Below are positions 51,948 through 61,719 of a DNA stretch of 64,000 nucleotides, in pieces (the first letter of the stretch is position 1; each line of letters starts with the position of its first letter). A program made the translations under genes and the position numbers. Source of the stretch: Jeotgalicoccus saudimassiliensis (GTDB taxonomy: Bacteria > Bacillota > Bacilli > Staphylococcales > Salinicoccaceae); contig NZ_CCSE01000001.1 of NCBI RefSeq assembly GCF_000756715.1, positions 124,001 through 188,000 on the forward strand, written 5' to 3'. The notes beneath the pieces were generated by a model, which saw only the letters and a list, made by a program, of their open reading frames with translations, ran no database searches and was not told the DNA's origin.

Positions 51948-52997
51948 ATGTATACTTTATTTATATTATGTATATCGTTCGCGATATCTTTAGTCATCGT
52001 GCCGCTTTTTATATTTATTGCGAAACGCTTCGGGTTTGTAGATTATCCGAATTACCGCAAAGTTCATAAAGTGCCGATGCCGTACCTCGGCGGTGTGGCA
52101 ATACTGCTCAGTTTTACGATTGTAACGCTGTTTGCCCAGCCGGTTGAAACTGAATATAAACCGATTATTATCGGTGCATTTGTGATCTGCCTGATCGGTG
52201 TTATCGATGACAAGTATGACCTGAAGCCGTTTATTAAGTTTCTCGGTCAGCTTGTGGCGATTGCAGTACCGATTTCGTACGGTATTGTCATCGATACGAT
52301 AACGCCGTTCGGCATTGAAATCAACTTCGGTATTTTTTCAATTCTGGTCACTGTTATTTGGCTTGCCGCAATTATTAATGCGATTAATCTGATCGACGGA
52401 CTCGACGGTCTGGCGACGGGTGTCGTGATTATTGCACTGGCCAGCATCGCCGTCATTACAATATTCCAGCAGAATATATTTGTCATGATGCTCTGCATTA
52501 TTTTACTTGGTGCATGTCTCGGATTTCTGCCGTATAACTTTCACCCTGCAAAAACATTTCTCGGTGATAACGGTGCGATGATGCTCGGTTACATTATCGG
52601 TGTCCTGTCGATTATCGGCTTTAAAAACATTACATTTATCTCGCTGTTTTTCCCGATTATTATTCTCGGCGTCCCGTTCATGGATATTTTCTTTGCTGCA
52701 ATACGGCGGTACAGGGAAGGTGTCTCCGTTATGCGGGCAGATAAAAACCACCTGCATCACAGAGTGCAGCAGCTCGGTTTTTCCCACAGGGAGACGGTTG
52801 TGCTGATTTACTTCATTGCACTGCTGTTTGCGATCGGCGGCGTCATTATGTATCTGGCAACTATACCGGGAGCGGTTATTATCGGGCTGCTTCTCCTGTT
52901 CACGATGAACATGGTCGTCGAAGCGACGAACCTGATCGGTTCAAACCGCCGTCCCGTACTGAACTTTTTCCAGAAAATATTTGACCGGATTCCATAG
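51948..52997 (+). CDS. tarO: undecaprenyl-phosphate GlcNAc-1-phosphate transferase (TarO/TagO)
   Basis: A 349-residue polytopic transferase catalysing the first lipid-linked step of wall teichoic acid synthesis. Motifs are Y-L-G-G (47-50), I-D-D-K near 86-89, N-L-I-D-G-L-D-G near 147-154, L-G-D-N-G-A near 205-210, and H-L-H-H near 266-269. The ATG at 51948 with GGGTGAG upstream is preferred to 51822, because the family begins at this helix and the earlier part is AT-rich leader. Same neighbourhood as S. aureus. Confidence 0.92.
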   Translation: MYTLFILCISFAISLVIVPLFIFIAKRFGFVDYPNYRKVHKVPMPYLGGVAILLSFTIVTLFAQPVETEYKPIIIGAFVICLIGVIDDKYDLKPFIKFLGQLVAIAVPISYGIVIDTITPFGIEINFGIFSILVTVIWLAAIINAINLIDGLDGLATGVVIIALASIAVITIFQQNIFVMMLCIILLGACLGFLPYNFHPAKTFLGDNGAMMLGYIIGVLSIIGFKNITFISLFFPIIILGVPFMDIFFAAIRRYREGVSVMRADKNHLHHRVQQLGFSHRETVVLIYFIALLFAIGGVIMYLATIPGAVIIGLLLLFTMNMVVEATNLIGSNRRPVLNFFQKIFDRIP

Positions 52998-53002
52998 CAG
53001 AA

Positions 53003-53632
53003 TCAGATTTTTTCTTCTGCAGTAATAATATCACCGGCTTCATATTCAAAACTGTTGCTGGTAATTTCCTTTAAGGTGTTGACGATGTCGTCAACGCCTT
53101 CTTCTTTTATGTGAAGCAGGTAGCTGACTTTATCAGTATATTCCTGGGACACAATCGTTACATCGGTGGTGCCGAGGAAATGTTCGAATTTACTCGTAAA
53201 TGTATAATCGAGTGTGACTTTAAGCGGGACCATTGGTACTTCGATAACTTTGCCTGCTGCCTCGACAGCGCTCGATGCCCCTTGTGAATACGCGCGGATC
53301 AGTCCGCCGGCACCCAGTTTAATTCCGCCGAAGTACCGCGTAACGACAACAGCCACGTTATACAGCTCTTCTTTTTTCAGAACTTCAAGAATCGGCACGC
53401 CGGCCGTGCCCTGGGGTTCACCGTCGTCATCAGCTTTTTGAATCAGCGCACTTTTGCCGACGATATAGGCGCTGCAGTTATGCGTTGCCGCTTTATGCTT
53501 TTTTTTAATTTCATTAATAAATGCTTTGGCTTCTTCTTCGGATTCCGTCCGTTTGATAAACGATAAAAACCGGGACTTTTTAATGTCTGTTTCAGTTTCC
53601 GCAGTTTTGTAATTCATGTATTTTTGTTCCAT
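53003..53632 (-). CDS. yigZ: YigZ/IMPACT family protein
   Basis: A 209-residue protein of the IMPACT (YigZ) family. The N-terminal half has K-S-R-F-L near 17-21, T-H-N-C-S-A-Y near 49-55, D-D-D-G-E-P-Q-G-T-A-G near 67-77 and V-V-V-T-R-Y-F-G-G-I-K-L-G near 94-106, which are family hallmarks. Bacterial members are linked with translation or RNA binding, without a firm role. The ATG at 53632 has GGAGG 8 bases upstream and is preferred to 53647. Convergent with tarO. Confidence 0.9.
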   Translation of the reverse strand: MEQKYMNYKTAETETDIKKSRFLSFIKRTESEEEAKAFINEIKKKHKAATHNCSAYIVGKSALIQKADDDGEPQGTAGVPILEVLKKEELYNVAVVVTRYFGGIKLGAGGLIRAYSQGASSAVEAAGKVIEVPMVPLKVTLDYTFTSKFEHFLGTTDVTIVSQEYTDKVSYLLHIKEEGVDDIVNTLKEITSNSFEYEAGDIITAEEKI

Positions 53633-53710
53633 TAAAAACACCTCCATAATAGTTTATCATATGTCTGTAATGTAGTAGAATAGTTACGAGATGAATGGGA
53701 GGAGACGCAT

Positions 53711-54583
53711 ATGAAAGTTGCGGTTGTGGTAGATTCAACGAGTTATATACCCGAAAATGTTTTAACTGAACATAACATATATACAATCCCGCTGAACGTA
53801 GTGGTGGGTGATGAAATATATAAAGAAAATGAAATAGACAATAAATGGTATTACGCAGAAATGGCTGCGATGGATGAACTGCCGACAACGAGTCAGCCGT
53901 CAATCGGTGATTATATATTACTGCTCGAGTCGCTGTACCGCGACGGTTACACGGATGTTATCAGTTTCCATCTGTCAGCGGAAATCAGCGGTACGTGCCA
54001 GAATGCGAGAGCGGCGGCAGCGAGTGTCGACGGTATTAACGTACACGTTGTTGATTCTGAAATTGCGGCGGCACCGCTCGGTTTTATGGCGCTGTATGCA
54101 GCGCAGAACATTAATAATAAGACGCTGGAAGAAGTGCTCGCTGATGTCAATGATATGAAACAGAAGCACAGTATGAATGCATACTTCCTTGTCGATACGC
54201 TGACAAACCTGCAAAAAGGCGGCCGGTTATCAAATGCACAGGCATTTATCGGCGGACTGTTAAAAATTAAACCGATACTGGAATTCCAGGACGGTAAAAT
54301 TGTAGCAATCGAAAAAATCCGCACGCATAAAAAAGCGATGGCGAAAATCGAAGCGCTGCTGCAGGCTGAATTTGAAAAGCACGAAGGCAGGAAACTGACT
54401 GCCTGTATTATTCACGGCAATGCACCGGAGATGGGTGCACGTTATAAACAGGAATTTGAAGAGAAATTTCCGCAGGTGAAATTTGTACTGCAGGAATTCG
54501 GTCCGGTAGTCGGCACGCATTTGGGGGAAGGCGCACTCGGCATCGGTTTTACCACTTACAAAGTTGATACGACAGGCTTATAA
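53711..54583 (+). CDS. DegV family fatty-acid-binding protein (FakB-like)
   Basis: A 290-residue DegV-fold protein. Fatty acid phosphate-contact motifs V-D-S-T-S-Y near 8-13, T-S-Q-P-S near 60-64 and H-L-S-A-E-I-S-G-T near 87-95 are those of FakB proteins, which present exogenous fatty acids to FakA kinase. A G-G-R-L-S-N-A near 172 is also typical. GGGAGGAGA precedes the ATG. Syntenic with the degV gene upstream of comFA in staphylococci. Confidence 0.87.
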   Translation: MKVAVVVDSTSYIPENVLTEHNIYTIPLNVVVGDEIYKENEIDNKWYYAEMAAMDELPTTSQPSIGDYILLLESLYRDGYTDVISFHLSAEISGTCQNARAAAASVDGINVHVVDSEIAAAPLGFMALYAAQNINNKTLEEVLADVNDMKQKHSMNAYFLVDTLTNLQKGGRLSNAQAFIGGLLKIKPILEFQDGKIVAIEKIRTHKKAMAKIEALLQAEFEKHEGRKLTACIIHGNAPEMGARYKQEFEEKFPQVKFVLQEFGPVVGTHLGEGALGIGFTTYKVDTTGL

Positions 54584-54595
54584 TTTTATATTTTT

Positions 54596-54628
54596 AAACC
54601 GCAGCTTATTCAGGCTGCGGTTTTTTTA
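54596..54628 (+). terminator. Rho-independent terminator
   Basis: A 10-bp stem (54596-54605 with 54614-54623) followed by T7. It separates the DegV gene from comFA. Confidence 0.92.
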
Positions 54629-54641
54629 TTGGGGGAATATT

Positions 54642-55886
54642 ATGATATTAAATCACAGTGCACCGGACATCATGTTTGAGGCGGGAGTGGAAAATGACCA
54701 CTGCAACCGCTGCGGCAATAAAGACAGGACGCTTTTTTATACGTATTACTCAGAGTATCACAAAAGAGACATTACCTACTGTCTGTTCTGTATTACGCTC
54801 GGCCGTTCGGATTCTGTGACGCCGCTGTACGGTTATCCGACAGTTAGAGCCCGTGACAATATTGATTACAGGCTTGAATTTGAACTGAATGAAATACAAA
54901 AGTCGGCAAGCGCGAGACTGACGGAGGCAATTAAACAGCGGCATAATCTGATGCTCTATGCGGTGACCGGGGCAGGGAAGACCGAGATTACATTTGAAGG
55001 GATAAAGTATGCGCGGCGGAACGGACTGAATGTCGCTTTTGTCTCACCGCGTATCGACGTCGTAAAGGAAGTGTATTTAAGACTCGCTGAAGCGTTTAAA
55101 GGGGTACGCATCGATTTAATGTACAGCGGCGTCAAATCGGTATTTACTAATATGTTTACCGTCTGTACAGTCCATCAGCTGTTTAATTACAAGGATCATT
55201 ACGACGTTATTATCATCGATGAAGTCGATGCCTTTCCGCTGCCGGAAGAGCCTTTGTTAATGGAGACAATTCAACGCGCGGCAGCAGCTGACGGGTCTAT
55301 TATTCTGATGACAGCCACACCGGCAGCCCCGATGAAAAAAATGGCGGGAAAAGATAATATCGTCACCATTGCACGGCGCTACCACGGCCATGATCTCGCA
55401 GTGCCGAAAGTTATTTTTCACAATGCTGAAAAATATATAAATAAAAACAGGATGCCGAAGAAACTGGAATCACTGCTCGATACAATAGTTAATAATCAGA
55501 GAAGAGTGCTCGTATTTTTTCCGGATATAAAAATGATGCAGCGGGCTAAAGCAGTGCTTGAAAATAAATATCCGCGCATGGAGTCTGTATACAGCGGGGA
55601 TGCGGAACGTTTTGAAAAAGTGCAGCGGATGCGCGACGGGGAACTCGATATACTATTAACGACAACAATACTGGAAAGGGGAGTTACTTTTTCGTATCTC
55701 GATGTCATCGTCGTCGACGCGCACCGGTTTGACAGTGCGGGGCTGATACAGATTTCAGGGCGCGTCGGCAGAAAACCGAAAGACCCGACGGGAAATATAT
55801 GGCTGCTCACGGTGTTTAATACGACAGACATCAGGCGGACGATTAAAGTAATACGGGACTTTAACAGAGGGAGGACCGCATTATGA
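54642..55886 (+). CDS. comFA: late competence DNA helicase/translocase ComFA
   Basis: A 414-residue helicase. An N-terminal zinc finger has C-N-R-C near 24-27 and C-L-F-C near 48-51, then a DEAD-like domain with Walker A Y-A-V-T-G-A-G-K-T near 104-112 and D-E-V-D near 192-195. The C-terminal domain has Q-I-S-G-R-V-G-R near 368-375. ComFA powers entry of single-stranded DNA in transformation. The ATG at 54642 (GGGGGAA upstream) avoids the terminator covered by the longer frame from 54564. Its stop overlaps comFC by 4 bp. Confidence 0.92.
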   Translation: MILNHSAPDIMFEAGVENDHCNRCGNKDRTLFYTYYSEYHKRDITYCLFCITLGRSDSVTPLYGYPTVRARDNIDYRLEFELNEIQKSASARLTEAIKQRHNLMLYAVTGAGKTEITFEGIKYARRNGLNVAFVSPRIDVVKEVYLRLAEAFKGVRIDLMYSGVKSVFTNMFTVCTVHQLFNYKDHYDVIIIDEVDAFPLPEEPLLMETIQRAAAADGSIILMTATPAAPMKKMAGKDNIVTIARRYHGHDLAVPKVIFHNAEKYINKNRMPKKLESLLDTIVNNQRRVLVFFPDIKMMQRAKAVLENKYPRMESVYSGDAERFEKVQRMRDGELDILLTTTILERGVTFSYLDVIVVDAHRFDSAGLIQISGRVGRKPKDPTGNIWLLTVFNTTDIRRTIKVIRDFNRGRTAL

Positions 55887-56566
55887 GATGTCTGTACTGT
55901 CATCATAAAGTGAACGGGGAACCGACGCTGATTTCGTTTTTTCAAAGAGATGTGCCGCTCTGTCAGGATTGCCGCAGTGCACTTCTGTTTAAATATCCGG
56001 GTGAACGGTGCGGCAGGTGCCATCAGCTCGTCGTAACCGCAGTTGATATATGCCGCGACTGCCGTCTGCTCGGAGAACTTTATCCTGCTGTCGATAAGAT
56101 GTATACAGTGACAGACTATAACGAGGAAATGAAGCTTCTCCTGCACCGGTATAAATTTGTCGGGGACTATGCACTCAGTGAAGTCATTGCACTGTTAACC
56201 GACTTTAATTTTAAACAGTATGACTATGTTGTGCCGGTTCCGGTGTCAGATTCCAGAATGAAAGAACGGACGTACAATCAGACATCCGTGATACTTAAAG
56301 CGCTCGGGGTTAAATACACGGATATGCTCGGTACAAAAAAGGTGAAAAGACAGTCGGAACTGTCGCGGGCTGAACGGCTGAAAAGTACAAATCCATTTTA
56401 TTTGCTGGAAAATGTTAGAGACATGAACTTATCGGGTAAGAGATTACTCATAGCCGATGACATATACACAACGGGCATTACGATGCACCAGGCGGCTGTT
56501 GCGGTAAAATCTTTAAATTTTCAGAATATTGATGTGTTAACGTTTTCAAAAACGCAGCACATTTGA
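55883..56566 (+). CDS. comFC: competence protein ComFC (phosphoribosyltransferase-like)
   Basis: A 227-residue ComF family protein. The N-terminal zinc cluster uses C-L-Y-C-H near 3-7, C-Q-D-C near 28-31, C-G-R-C near 44-47 and C-R-D-C near 57-60. The C-terminal PRTase domain has V-P-V-P-V-S near 115 and the PRPP loop L-I-A-D-D-I-Y-T-T-G near 192-201. ComFC works with ComFA in DNA uptake. A TTTCAA/TATAAT promoter (56544-56572, spacer 17) for hpf overlaps its 3' end. Confidence 0.9.
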   Translation: MRCLYCHHKVNGEPTLISFFQRDVPLCQDCRSALLFKYPGERCGRCHQLVVTAVDICRDCRLLGELYPAVDKMYTVTDYNEEMKLLLHRYKFVGDYALSEVIALLTDFNFKQYDYVVPVPVSDSRMKERTYNQTSVILKALGVKYTDMLGTKKVKRQSELSRAERLKSTNPFYLLENVRDMNLSGKRLLIADDIYTTGITMHQAAVAVKSLNFQNIDVLTFSKTQHI

Positions 56567-56572
56567 TATAAT
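56544..56572 (+). promoter_or_regulatory. promoter of hpf
   Basis: TTTCAA at 56544-56549, 17-bp spacer, TATAAT at 56567-56572, 38 bases before the hpf start. Confidence 0.6.
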
Positions 56573-56610
56573 AAAGATAGAAACAGAGGTACTTATAAGG
56601 AGGGCTCATC

Positions 56611-57171
56611 ATGATTAGAGTTGAAATCAGAGGCGAAAACATTGAGGTAACAGATGCGATCCGCGAGCATATCGAGGATAAGGTTGCAAAGCTTGAACGT
56701 TACTTCAGCGATGTACCAAATACTCATGCACACGTAAACATCAAGGTACGTAATAACAAACGGGGTAAAGTTGAAATTACGATTCCTATGAAAGATTTAA
56801 CGCTGCGTGCTGAGGAAGGACACGATGATCTTTATGCGGCAGTTGACTTAGTCGTCGACAAGCTGGAAAGACAAATCCGCAAGCATAAAACTAAGATCAA
56901 CCGCAAATTCAGAGAGAAAAATCCTGAGGCCGATTTCTTCAATGCATCAGCGTTTGAAAATGGTGCGCAGGAAGACAATGGAAACAATGACGAGATTGCA
57001 ATTTTCCGTTCTAAGGAATTCACGTTAAAACCGATGGATTCAGAAGAAGCGGTACTGCAGATGAACATGCTCGGACATGACTTCTTTGTCTTTAATGATA
57101 GAGAAACTGACGGTACAAGTATTGTTTACCGACGTAAAGACGGTAAATACGGTTTAATTGAAACAAATTAA
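56611..57171 (+). CDS. hpf: long-form ribosome hibernation promoting factor
   Basis: A 186-residue long-form HPF. Residues 1-100 are the S30AE domain ([10 protein letters not shown] and K-L-E-R-Y-F), joined by an acidic linker ([12 protein letters not shown]) to a C-terminal dimerisation domain from about 125 (K-E-F-T-L-K-P-M-D and [11 protein letters not shown]). It forms inactive 100S ribosome dimers in stationary phase. AAGGAGGGC precedes the ATG. Confidence 0.95.
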   Translation: MIRVEIRGENIEVTDAIREHIEDKVAKLERYFSDVPNTHAHVNIKVRNNKRGKVEITIPMKDLTLRAEEGHDDLYAAVDLVVDKLERQIRKHKTKINRKFREKNPEADFFNASAFENGAQEDNGNNDEIAIFRSKEFTLKPMDSEEAVLQMNMLGHDFFVFNDRETDGTSIVYRRKDGKYGLIETN

Positions 57172-57186
57172 TGATGAAATTACATG

Positions 57187-57224
57187 AAACCCTGTCGGCA
57201 GTTTAACTGCCTTCGGGGTTTTTT
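57187..57224 (+). terminator. Rho-independent terminator of hpf
   Basis: Stem AACCC.../GGGGTT with inner GGCAG/CTGCC pairing around a TTTAA loop and an internal mismatch, then T6. Confidence 0.8.
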
Positions 57225-57311
57225 AATGTTACATATTTTATTTTCCTATATAATGGTGGTAAAATGTAATGATGTATAAACAGGTAATTTTTCACGAGGG
57301 AGAGAAAATCC

Positions 57312-59837
57312 ATGGGTGTTTTGGATAAATTGTTCGACGGCAACAAAAGAGAGTTAAAAACGTTGCGTAAACAGGCACAGAAAGTGCTTGAACTTGCACC
57401 GGAAATAGAAAAATTAAGCGATGATGATATTAAAAATAAAACTGCTGAGTTCCAGGAACAGTTAAAGACTGCTGAAGGAGACAGAAAGAAAGAAGAGAAG
57501 ATGCTCGACGACATGCTGGCGGAAGCTTTTGCGATTGTCCGTGAAGCATCGAAACGTACGCTCGGCATGGAGCCGTTTGAAGTACAGATCATGGGCGGTA
57601 TCGCATTGCATAAAGGCGACATCGCAGAGATGAAAACCGGGGAAGGTAAGACGCTCACTGCGACGATGCCGGTGTATTTGAATGCACTGACAGGCCGCGG
57701 CGTGCACGTTATTACAGTCAACGAGTATTTATCTGAAATTCAGATGGCTGAACTTGAAGTGCTTTACAACTTCCTCGGTCTGACTGTCGGTTTAAACCTG
57801 AATGCGAAAAACAGCACGGAGAAACGCGAAGCATTTGCGGCGGATATTACGTATACGACAAATAACGAACTTGGGTTTGATTATTTAAGAGACAACATGG
57901 TGACTTATAAACAGGACCGTGTACTCCGGGGCTTAAACTTTACTGTTATCGATGAGGTCGACTCGATTTTAATCGATGAGGCGCGTACACCGTTAATTAT
58001 TTCAGGCAAGGCCAAAGAGCGCGAAACGTATTATGTGCAGGCGCATCAGTTCTCAAAAATGCTTAAAGAAGAAGAGGACTACACATACGACATTAAAACG
58101 CGTAACATCCAGCTGAATGAATCCGGCATGGAGAAAGCGGAAAAATGGTTTAAGATCGACAACCTGTATGACGTTCAGCACGTGAGCCTGCTGCACCATA
58201 TAAACCAGGCGTTAAAAGCGAACTTCTCGATGGAGCGCGACGTGGATTACGTCGTTGAAGATGAAGGGATTTTGATCGTCGACCAGTTTACAGGACGTAC
58301 GATGAAAGGCCGCAGATTCTCAGATGGACTGCACCAGGCAATCGAAGCAAAAGAAGGTGTGGACATTCAAAATGAATCGCGCACGATGGCATCGATTACG
58401 TTCCAGAACTTCTTCCGTCTGTTCCACAAACTGTCAGGTATGACGGGGACGGCGAAAACGGAAGAAGAAGAGTTTATGAATATATACAATATGCGTGTGA
58501 CTCAGATTCCGACGAACAAACCGGTTCAGAGAATCGACAATACTGACAGAATTTACGCAGCGGAAGAAATTAAGCTGCGTGCAGTTGTTGAAGATGTTAT
58601 AGAGCGTCACCGTGCGGGGCAGCCGATTTTAATCGGTACCGTTGCGGTTGAAACGAGTGAGCTGATTTCAAATCTGCTGCGAAAACACGGAATTCGCCAT
58701 AATGTACTGAATGCAAAAAACCACGGACGTGAAGCGGAAATTATTAAAGAAGCCGGTAAAAAAGGCGCGGTTACGATTGCGACGAATATGGCCGGACGCG
58801 GTACGGACATTAAACTCGGCGAAGGTGTGAAAGAACTCGGAGGGCTTGCAGTCATCGGTACGGAGCGCCACGAATCGCGCCGTATTGACGACCAGCTCCG
58901 CGGACGTTCCGGACGTCAGGGTGACGTAGGGGAAAGTACTTTCTACCTGTCGCTTGAAGATGACTTAATGCGCCGTTTCGGTTCTGAAAGAATTCAGGCG
59001 ATGATGGAACGCATGGGTATGAGCGAAGAAGAACTGACGAGCAAAATGATTTCACGCGGTGTGGAATCTTCGCAGAAACGCGTTGAAGGAAATAACTTTG
59101 ATGCGCGTAAACGACTGCTTGAATACGACGAAGTACTTCGTAAACAGCGTGAGATTATATACGGTGAACGAGATGAAATTATCGATCACGACGATGTGTC
59201 GGAACTGTTAAACGACATGATTGAACGCTCGGTGCAGCGTACGGTTGAGTTTTACGATTTAGATAATGAAGAAGATATCGATTACGAACAGTATGTAAAA
59301 ACTCTGACTGATATGTATCTCTCTGAAGATGACATCAGTATTGATGATATCCGCGGCCGCGGTCCGGAAGAAATCTATACGGTTGTCATGGATAAAATTA
59401 AAGCGCATCTCGCTGAAAAAGAAGAGACGCTCGGTACTGAGAAAATGCGTTTATTCGAACGTATGATGATGCTCCGCACGATGGACCAGAAGTGGGTTGA
59501 ACATATCGACAGCATGGACCAGCTGAGAACGGGAATCCATCTCCGTTCATACGGTCAGATTAACCCGCTCCGCGAATACCAGAATGAAGGTATTCAAATG
59601 TTTGAAAACATGCTTGTAAGTATTGAAGACGACACTTCGAAATTCGTACTGAAAACGACAGTGCGCACGGATGAGGAAATGAAACGTGAACAGGTCGTCG
59701 ACAAGAAACAGATGCAGACCGGCGACGGCAAACCGAAAGCGAAAAAGCAGCCGGTAAAACGCCAGGTTAAAGTCGGCAGAAACGATCCGTGTCCTTGCGG
59801 CTCGGGAAAAAAATATAAAAACTGTCACGGACAATAA
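57312..59837 (+). CDS. secA: preprotein translocase ATPase SecA
   Basis: An 841-residue SecA1, the motor for Sec-dependent secretion. Walker A M-K-T-G-E-G-K-T near 104-111, D-E-V-D near 213-216, [10 protein letters not shown] near 494-503 and the zinc-binding end with C-P-C and then C-H (about 825-838) are all present. GAGGGAGAG precedes the ATG. A TATAAT near 57250 serves as its promoter. The next gene, prfB, follows 15 bp after its stop, as in Bacillus and Staphylococcus. Confidence 0.97.
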   Translation: MGVLDKLFDGNKRELKTLRKQAQKVLELAPEIEKLSDDDIKNKTAEFQEQLKTAEGDRKKEEKMLDDMLAEAFAIVREASKRTLGMEPFEVQIMGGIALHKGDIAEMKTGEGKTLTATMPVYLNALTGRGVHVITVNEYLSEIQMAELEVLYNFLGLTVGLNLNAKNSTEKREAFAADITYTTNNELGFDYLRDNMVTYKQDRVLRGLNFTVIDEVDSILIDEARTPLIISGKAKERETYYVQAHQFSKMLKEEEDYTYDIKTRNIQLNESGMEKAEKWFKIDNLYDVQHVSLLHHINQALKANFSMERDVDYVVEDEGILIVDQFTGRTMKGRRFSDGLHQAIEAKEGVDIQNESRTMASITFQNFFRLFHKLSGMTGTAKTEEEEFMNIYNMRVTQIPTNKPVQRIDNTDRIYAAEEIKLRAVVEDVIERHRAGQPILIGTVAVETSELISNLLRKHGIRHNVLNAKNHGREAEIIKEAGKKGAVTIATNMAGRGTDIKLGEGVKELGGLAVIGTERHESRRIDDQLRGRSGRQGDVGESTFYLSLEDDLMRRFGSERIQAMMERMGMSEEELTSKMISRGVESSQKRVEGNNFDARKRLLEYDEVLRKQREIIYGERDEIIDHDDVSELLNDMIERSVQRTVEFYDLDNEEDIDYEQYVKTLTDMYLSEDDISIDDIRGRGPEEIYTVVMDKIKAHLAEKEETLGTEKMRLFERMMMLRTMDQKWVEHIDSMDQLRTGIHLRSYGQINPLREYQNEGIQMFENMLVSIEDDTSKFVLKTTVRTDEEMKREQVVDKKQMQTGDGKPKAKKQPVKRQVKVGRNDPCPCGSGKKYKNCHGQ

Positions 59838-59852
59838 GTTAGGGGAAATTAT

Positions 59853-60954
59853 ATGGAATTAAGCGAAGTAAAAAACTTTTTACAGCACGGCAGAGATAAA
59901 ATAAATGACTTCAGGGGGTCTCTTTGACTTAGAAGAAAAAGAGACTCAAATACAGGAAAATGAAGAGCTTATGCTCGATCCGGATTTTTGGAATGACAGC
60001 GACAAAGCAGGGGAGGTTATTGCTTCAAATAACCATCTGAAGAAAATTGTCGACGGATTCAACTCGCTGAAAAGTTCACTGGATGATATTGAAACATCGC
60101 ACGAACTGCTGCGTGAAGAATACGATGAGGAACTGGCCGAACTGTTGGTAGAATCCGTTAAAGAAACGTCGGAAGCAATAGAAGAGTATGAACTGAACCT
60201 GCTGCTGAGCGGTGAACACGATTCTCTCGATGCGATTTTAGAGCTGCATTCCGGTGCCGGCGGTACAGAATCACAGGACTGGGCGGAAATGCTGCTGCGT
60301 ATGTATCAGCGTTACAGCGAGTCGGAAGGCTTTAAAGTGGAAACGCTGGATTACCAGGGCGGAGACGAAGCGGGCGTAAAGAGCGTGTCTATATCGATTA
60401 AAGGACCGAACGCCTACGGCCTGTTAAAAGCTGAAAAAGGTGTGCACAGACTGGTGAGAATATCACCGTTTGATTCATCCGGGCGCCGTCATACGTCATT
60501 CGCATCATGTGAAGTGACGCCGCAGTTTAAAAATACGGATATTGAAATTGAAATCAATACCGATGAAATTAAAATCGATACGTACCGTTCGAGCGGTGCC
60601 GGCGGACAGCACGTCAACACGACTGATTCAGCTGTACGTATTACGCACCTTCCGACCGGCGTAGTCGTAACATGTCAGAATGAACGTTCACAGATTAAAA
60701 ACCGCGAACAGGCAATGCAGATGCTGAAAGCAAAACTTTATCAGCGTAAACTGGAAGAGCAGCGAGCGGAAATTGATGATATTAAAGGTGAACAGAAAGA
60801 AATAGGCTGGGGAAGCCAGATCAGAAGTTATGTCTTCCACCCGTACTCAATGGTTAAAGACCATAGAACAAATCACGAAACAGGTAACACTGATAAAGTC
60901 ATGGATGGGGATTTATCGCCGTTTATTCATGCGTATCTGCGCTGGAGTATGTAA
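59853..60954 (+). CDS. prfB: peptide chain release factor 2, programmed +1 frameshift
   Basis: RF2 of 366 residues read as 59853-59924 joined to 59926-60954. The first 24 codons end in a CTT followed by in-frame TGA (59925-59927); the classical slip site is AGGGGG (59912-59917), then TCT CTT TGA C. Low RF2 slows UGA reading and the ribosome slips forward by one base to continue as F-D-L-E. The G-A-G-G-Q-H tripeptide region lies near 246-251 and the S-P-F stop-recognition motif near 208-210. AGGGGAAATT precedes the ATG. Confidence 0.97.
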
Positions 60955-60976
60955 TATATATGGAGGTCTGTATTTA

Positions 60977-61315
60977 ATGAAAAAAATGCTGCTGACTGCA
61001 GGCTTTAGTATGGTACTTTTACTCGGGGCATGCGGCGGAAATGAAGAAAACTCGGAAGAAGCCCGCGTTCCGGGTGCCGGACAGGCATCGGCGGAAGACG
61101 GTGAAGCAGTATACCGTGCATCGTCGTGTTTCAGCTGTCACGGGGCTGACCTCGAAGGTGCCTCGGGACCGAATCTGCAGGAAGTCGGTTCGAGGCTGGA
61201 TAGAGAGCAGATCCGTACGATTATTGTTGACGGAACAAATGTTATGCCAGGCGGTATGGTAGAAGATCCAAAAGACCTGGATGCACTGGTTGAATGGCTG
61301 TCGGAACAAAAATAA
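60977..61315 (+). CDS. cccB: membrane-anchored cytochrome c (CccB-like lipoprotein)
   Basis: A 112-residue lipoprotein cytochrome. Signal with L-L-G-A-C (Cys at about 19), short spacer, then one haem site C-F-S-C-H near 50-54 and the axial Met likely in N-V-M-P-G-G-M near 89-95. It transfers electrons to a terminal oxidase on the outer face of the membrane. GGAGG at 60962-60966 fixes the ATG at 60977. In B. subtilis cccB also follows prfB. Confidence 0.9.
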   Translation: MKKMLLTAGFSMVLLLGACGGNEENSEEARVPGAGQASAEDGEAVYRASSCFSCHGADLEGASGPNLQEVGSRLDREQIRTIIVDGTNVMPGGMVEDPKDLDALVEWLSEQK

Positions 61316-61328
61316 TTCAATAGATTTT

Positions 61329-61365
61329 AAAAGACACGGACATCTGAAAAATGTCCGTGTCTTTT
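61329..61365 (+). terminator. Rho-independent terminator of cccB
   Basis: A perfect 15-bp stem (61329-61343 with 61351-61365) ending in T5. The remaining bases up to 61719 hold only the WalR-like site and AT-rich promoter sequence of the next gene. Confidence 0.95.
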
Positions 61366-61556
61366 TGCATGTTCAAAAACAAGAATGTGAAATAATTACT
61401 TATATATCAAATTAAATGTGAATCAATATTTTTGTAAAGTTATATGAGTAAATAAAGTTACTAGTGATGATATCAGTCTTTGACCTAATAATGATGTTGT
61501 TTAAATATATAAATTGTAAAGAAACACCTCCAACATTTCCGTTAAATATCTTTTAT

Positions 61557-61573
61557 ATTACAAGTATATTACA
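61557..61573 (-). promoter_or_regulatory. WalR-type direct repeat upstream of the LysM-CHAP gene
   Basis: On the minus strand the site reads TGTAAT-N5-TGTAAT, an exact fit to the WalR (YycF) consensus TGTWAH-N5-TGTWAH. It lies 147 bp upstream of the hydrolase ATG and about 30-40 bp upstream of AT-rich promoter-like sequence. WalRK controls autolysins in staphylococci, so the link to this gene is plausible. Confidence 0.65.
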
Positions 61574-61719
61574 ATGCGCCTTTTCAATTTTCATTATGCT
61601 ATAGTTTATATCGTGTCTTAATAGATATATTCGAATGAAAAACATCAGACAAAAACATACTTAAAGATTAAAAACATATAACTTTAAAACAAATTATTTG
61701 GCAGGAGGAAATTCACTAT

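Noticed and set aside
55496-56146. 216-codon minus-strand ORF over comFA/comFC
   Set aside because: Antisense to two well-supported genes with intact motifs.
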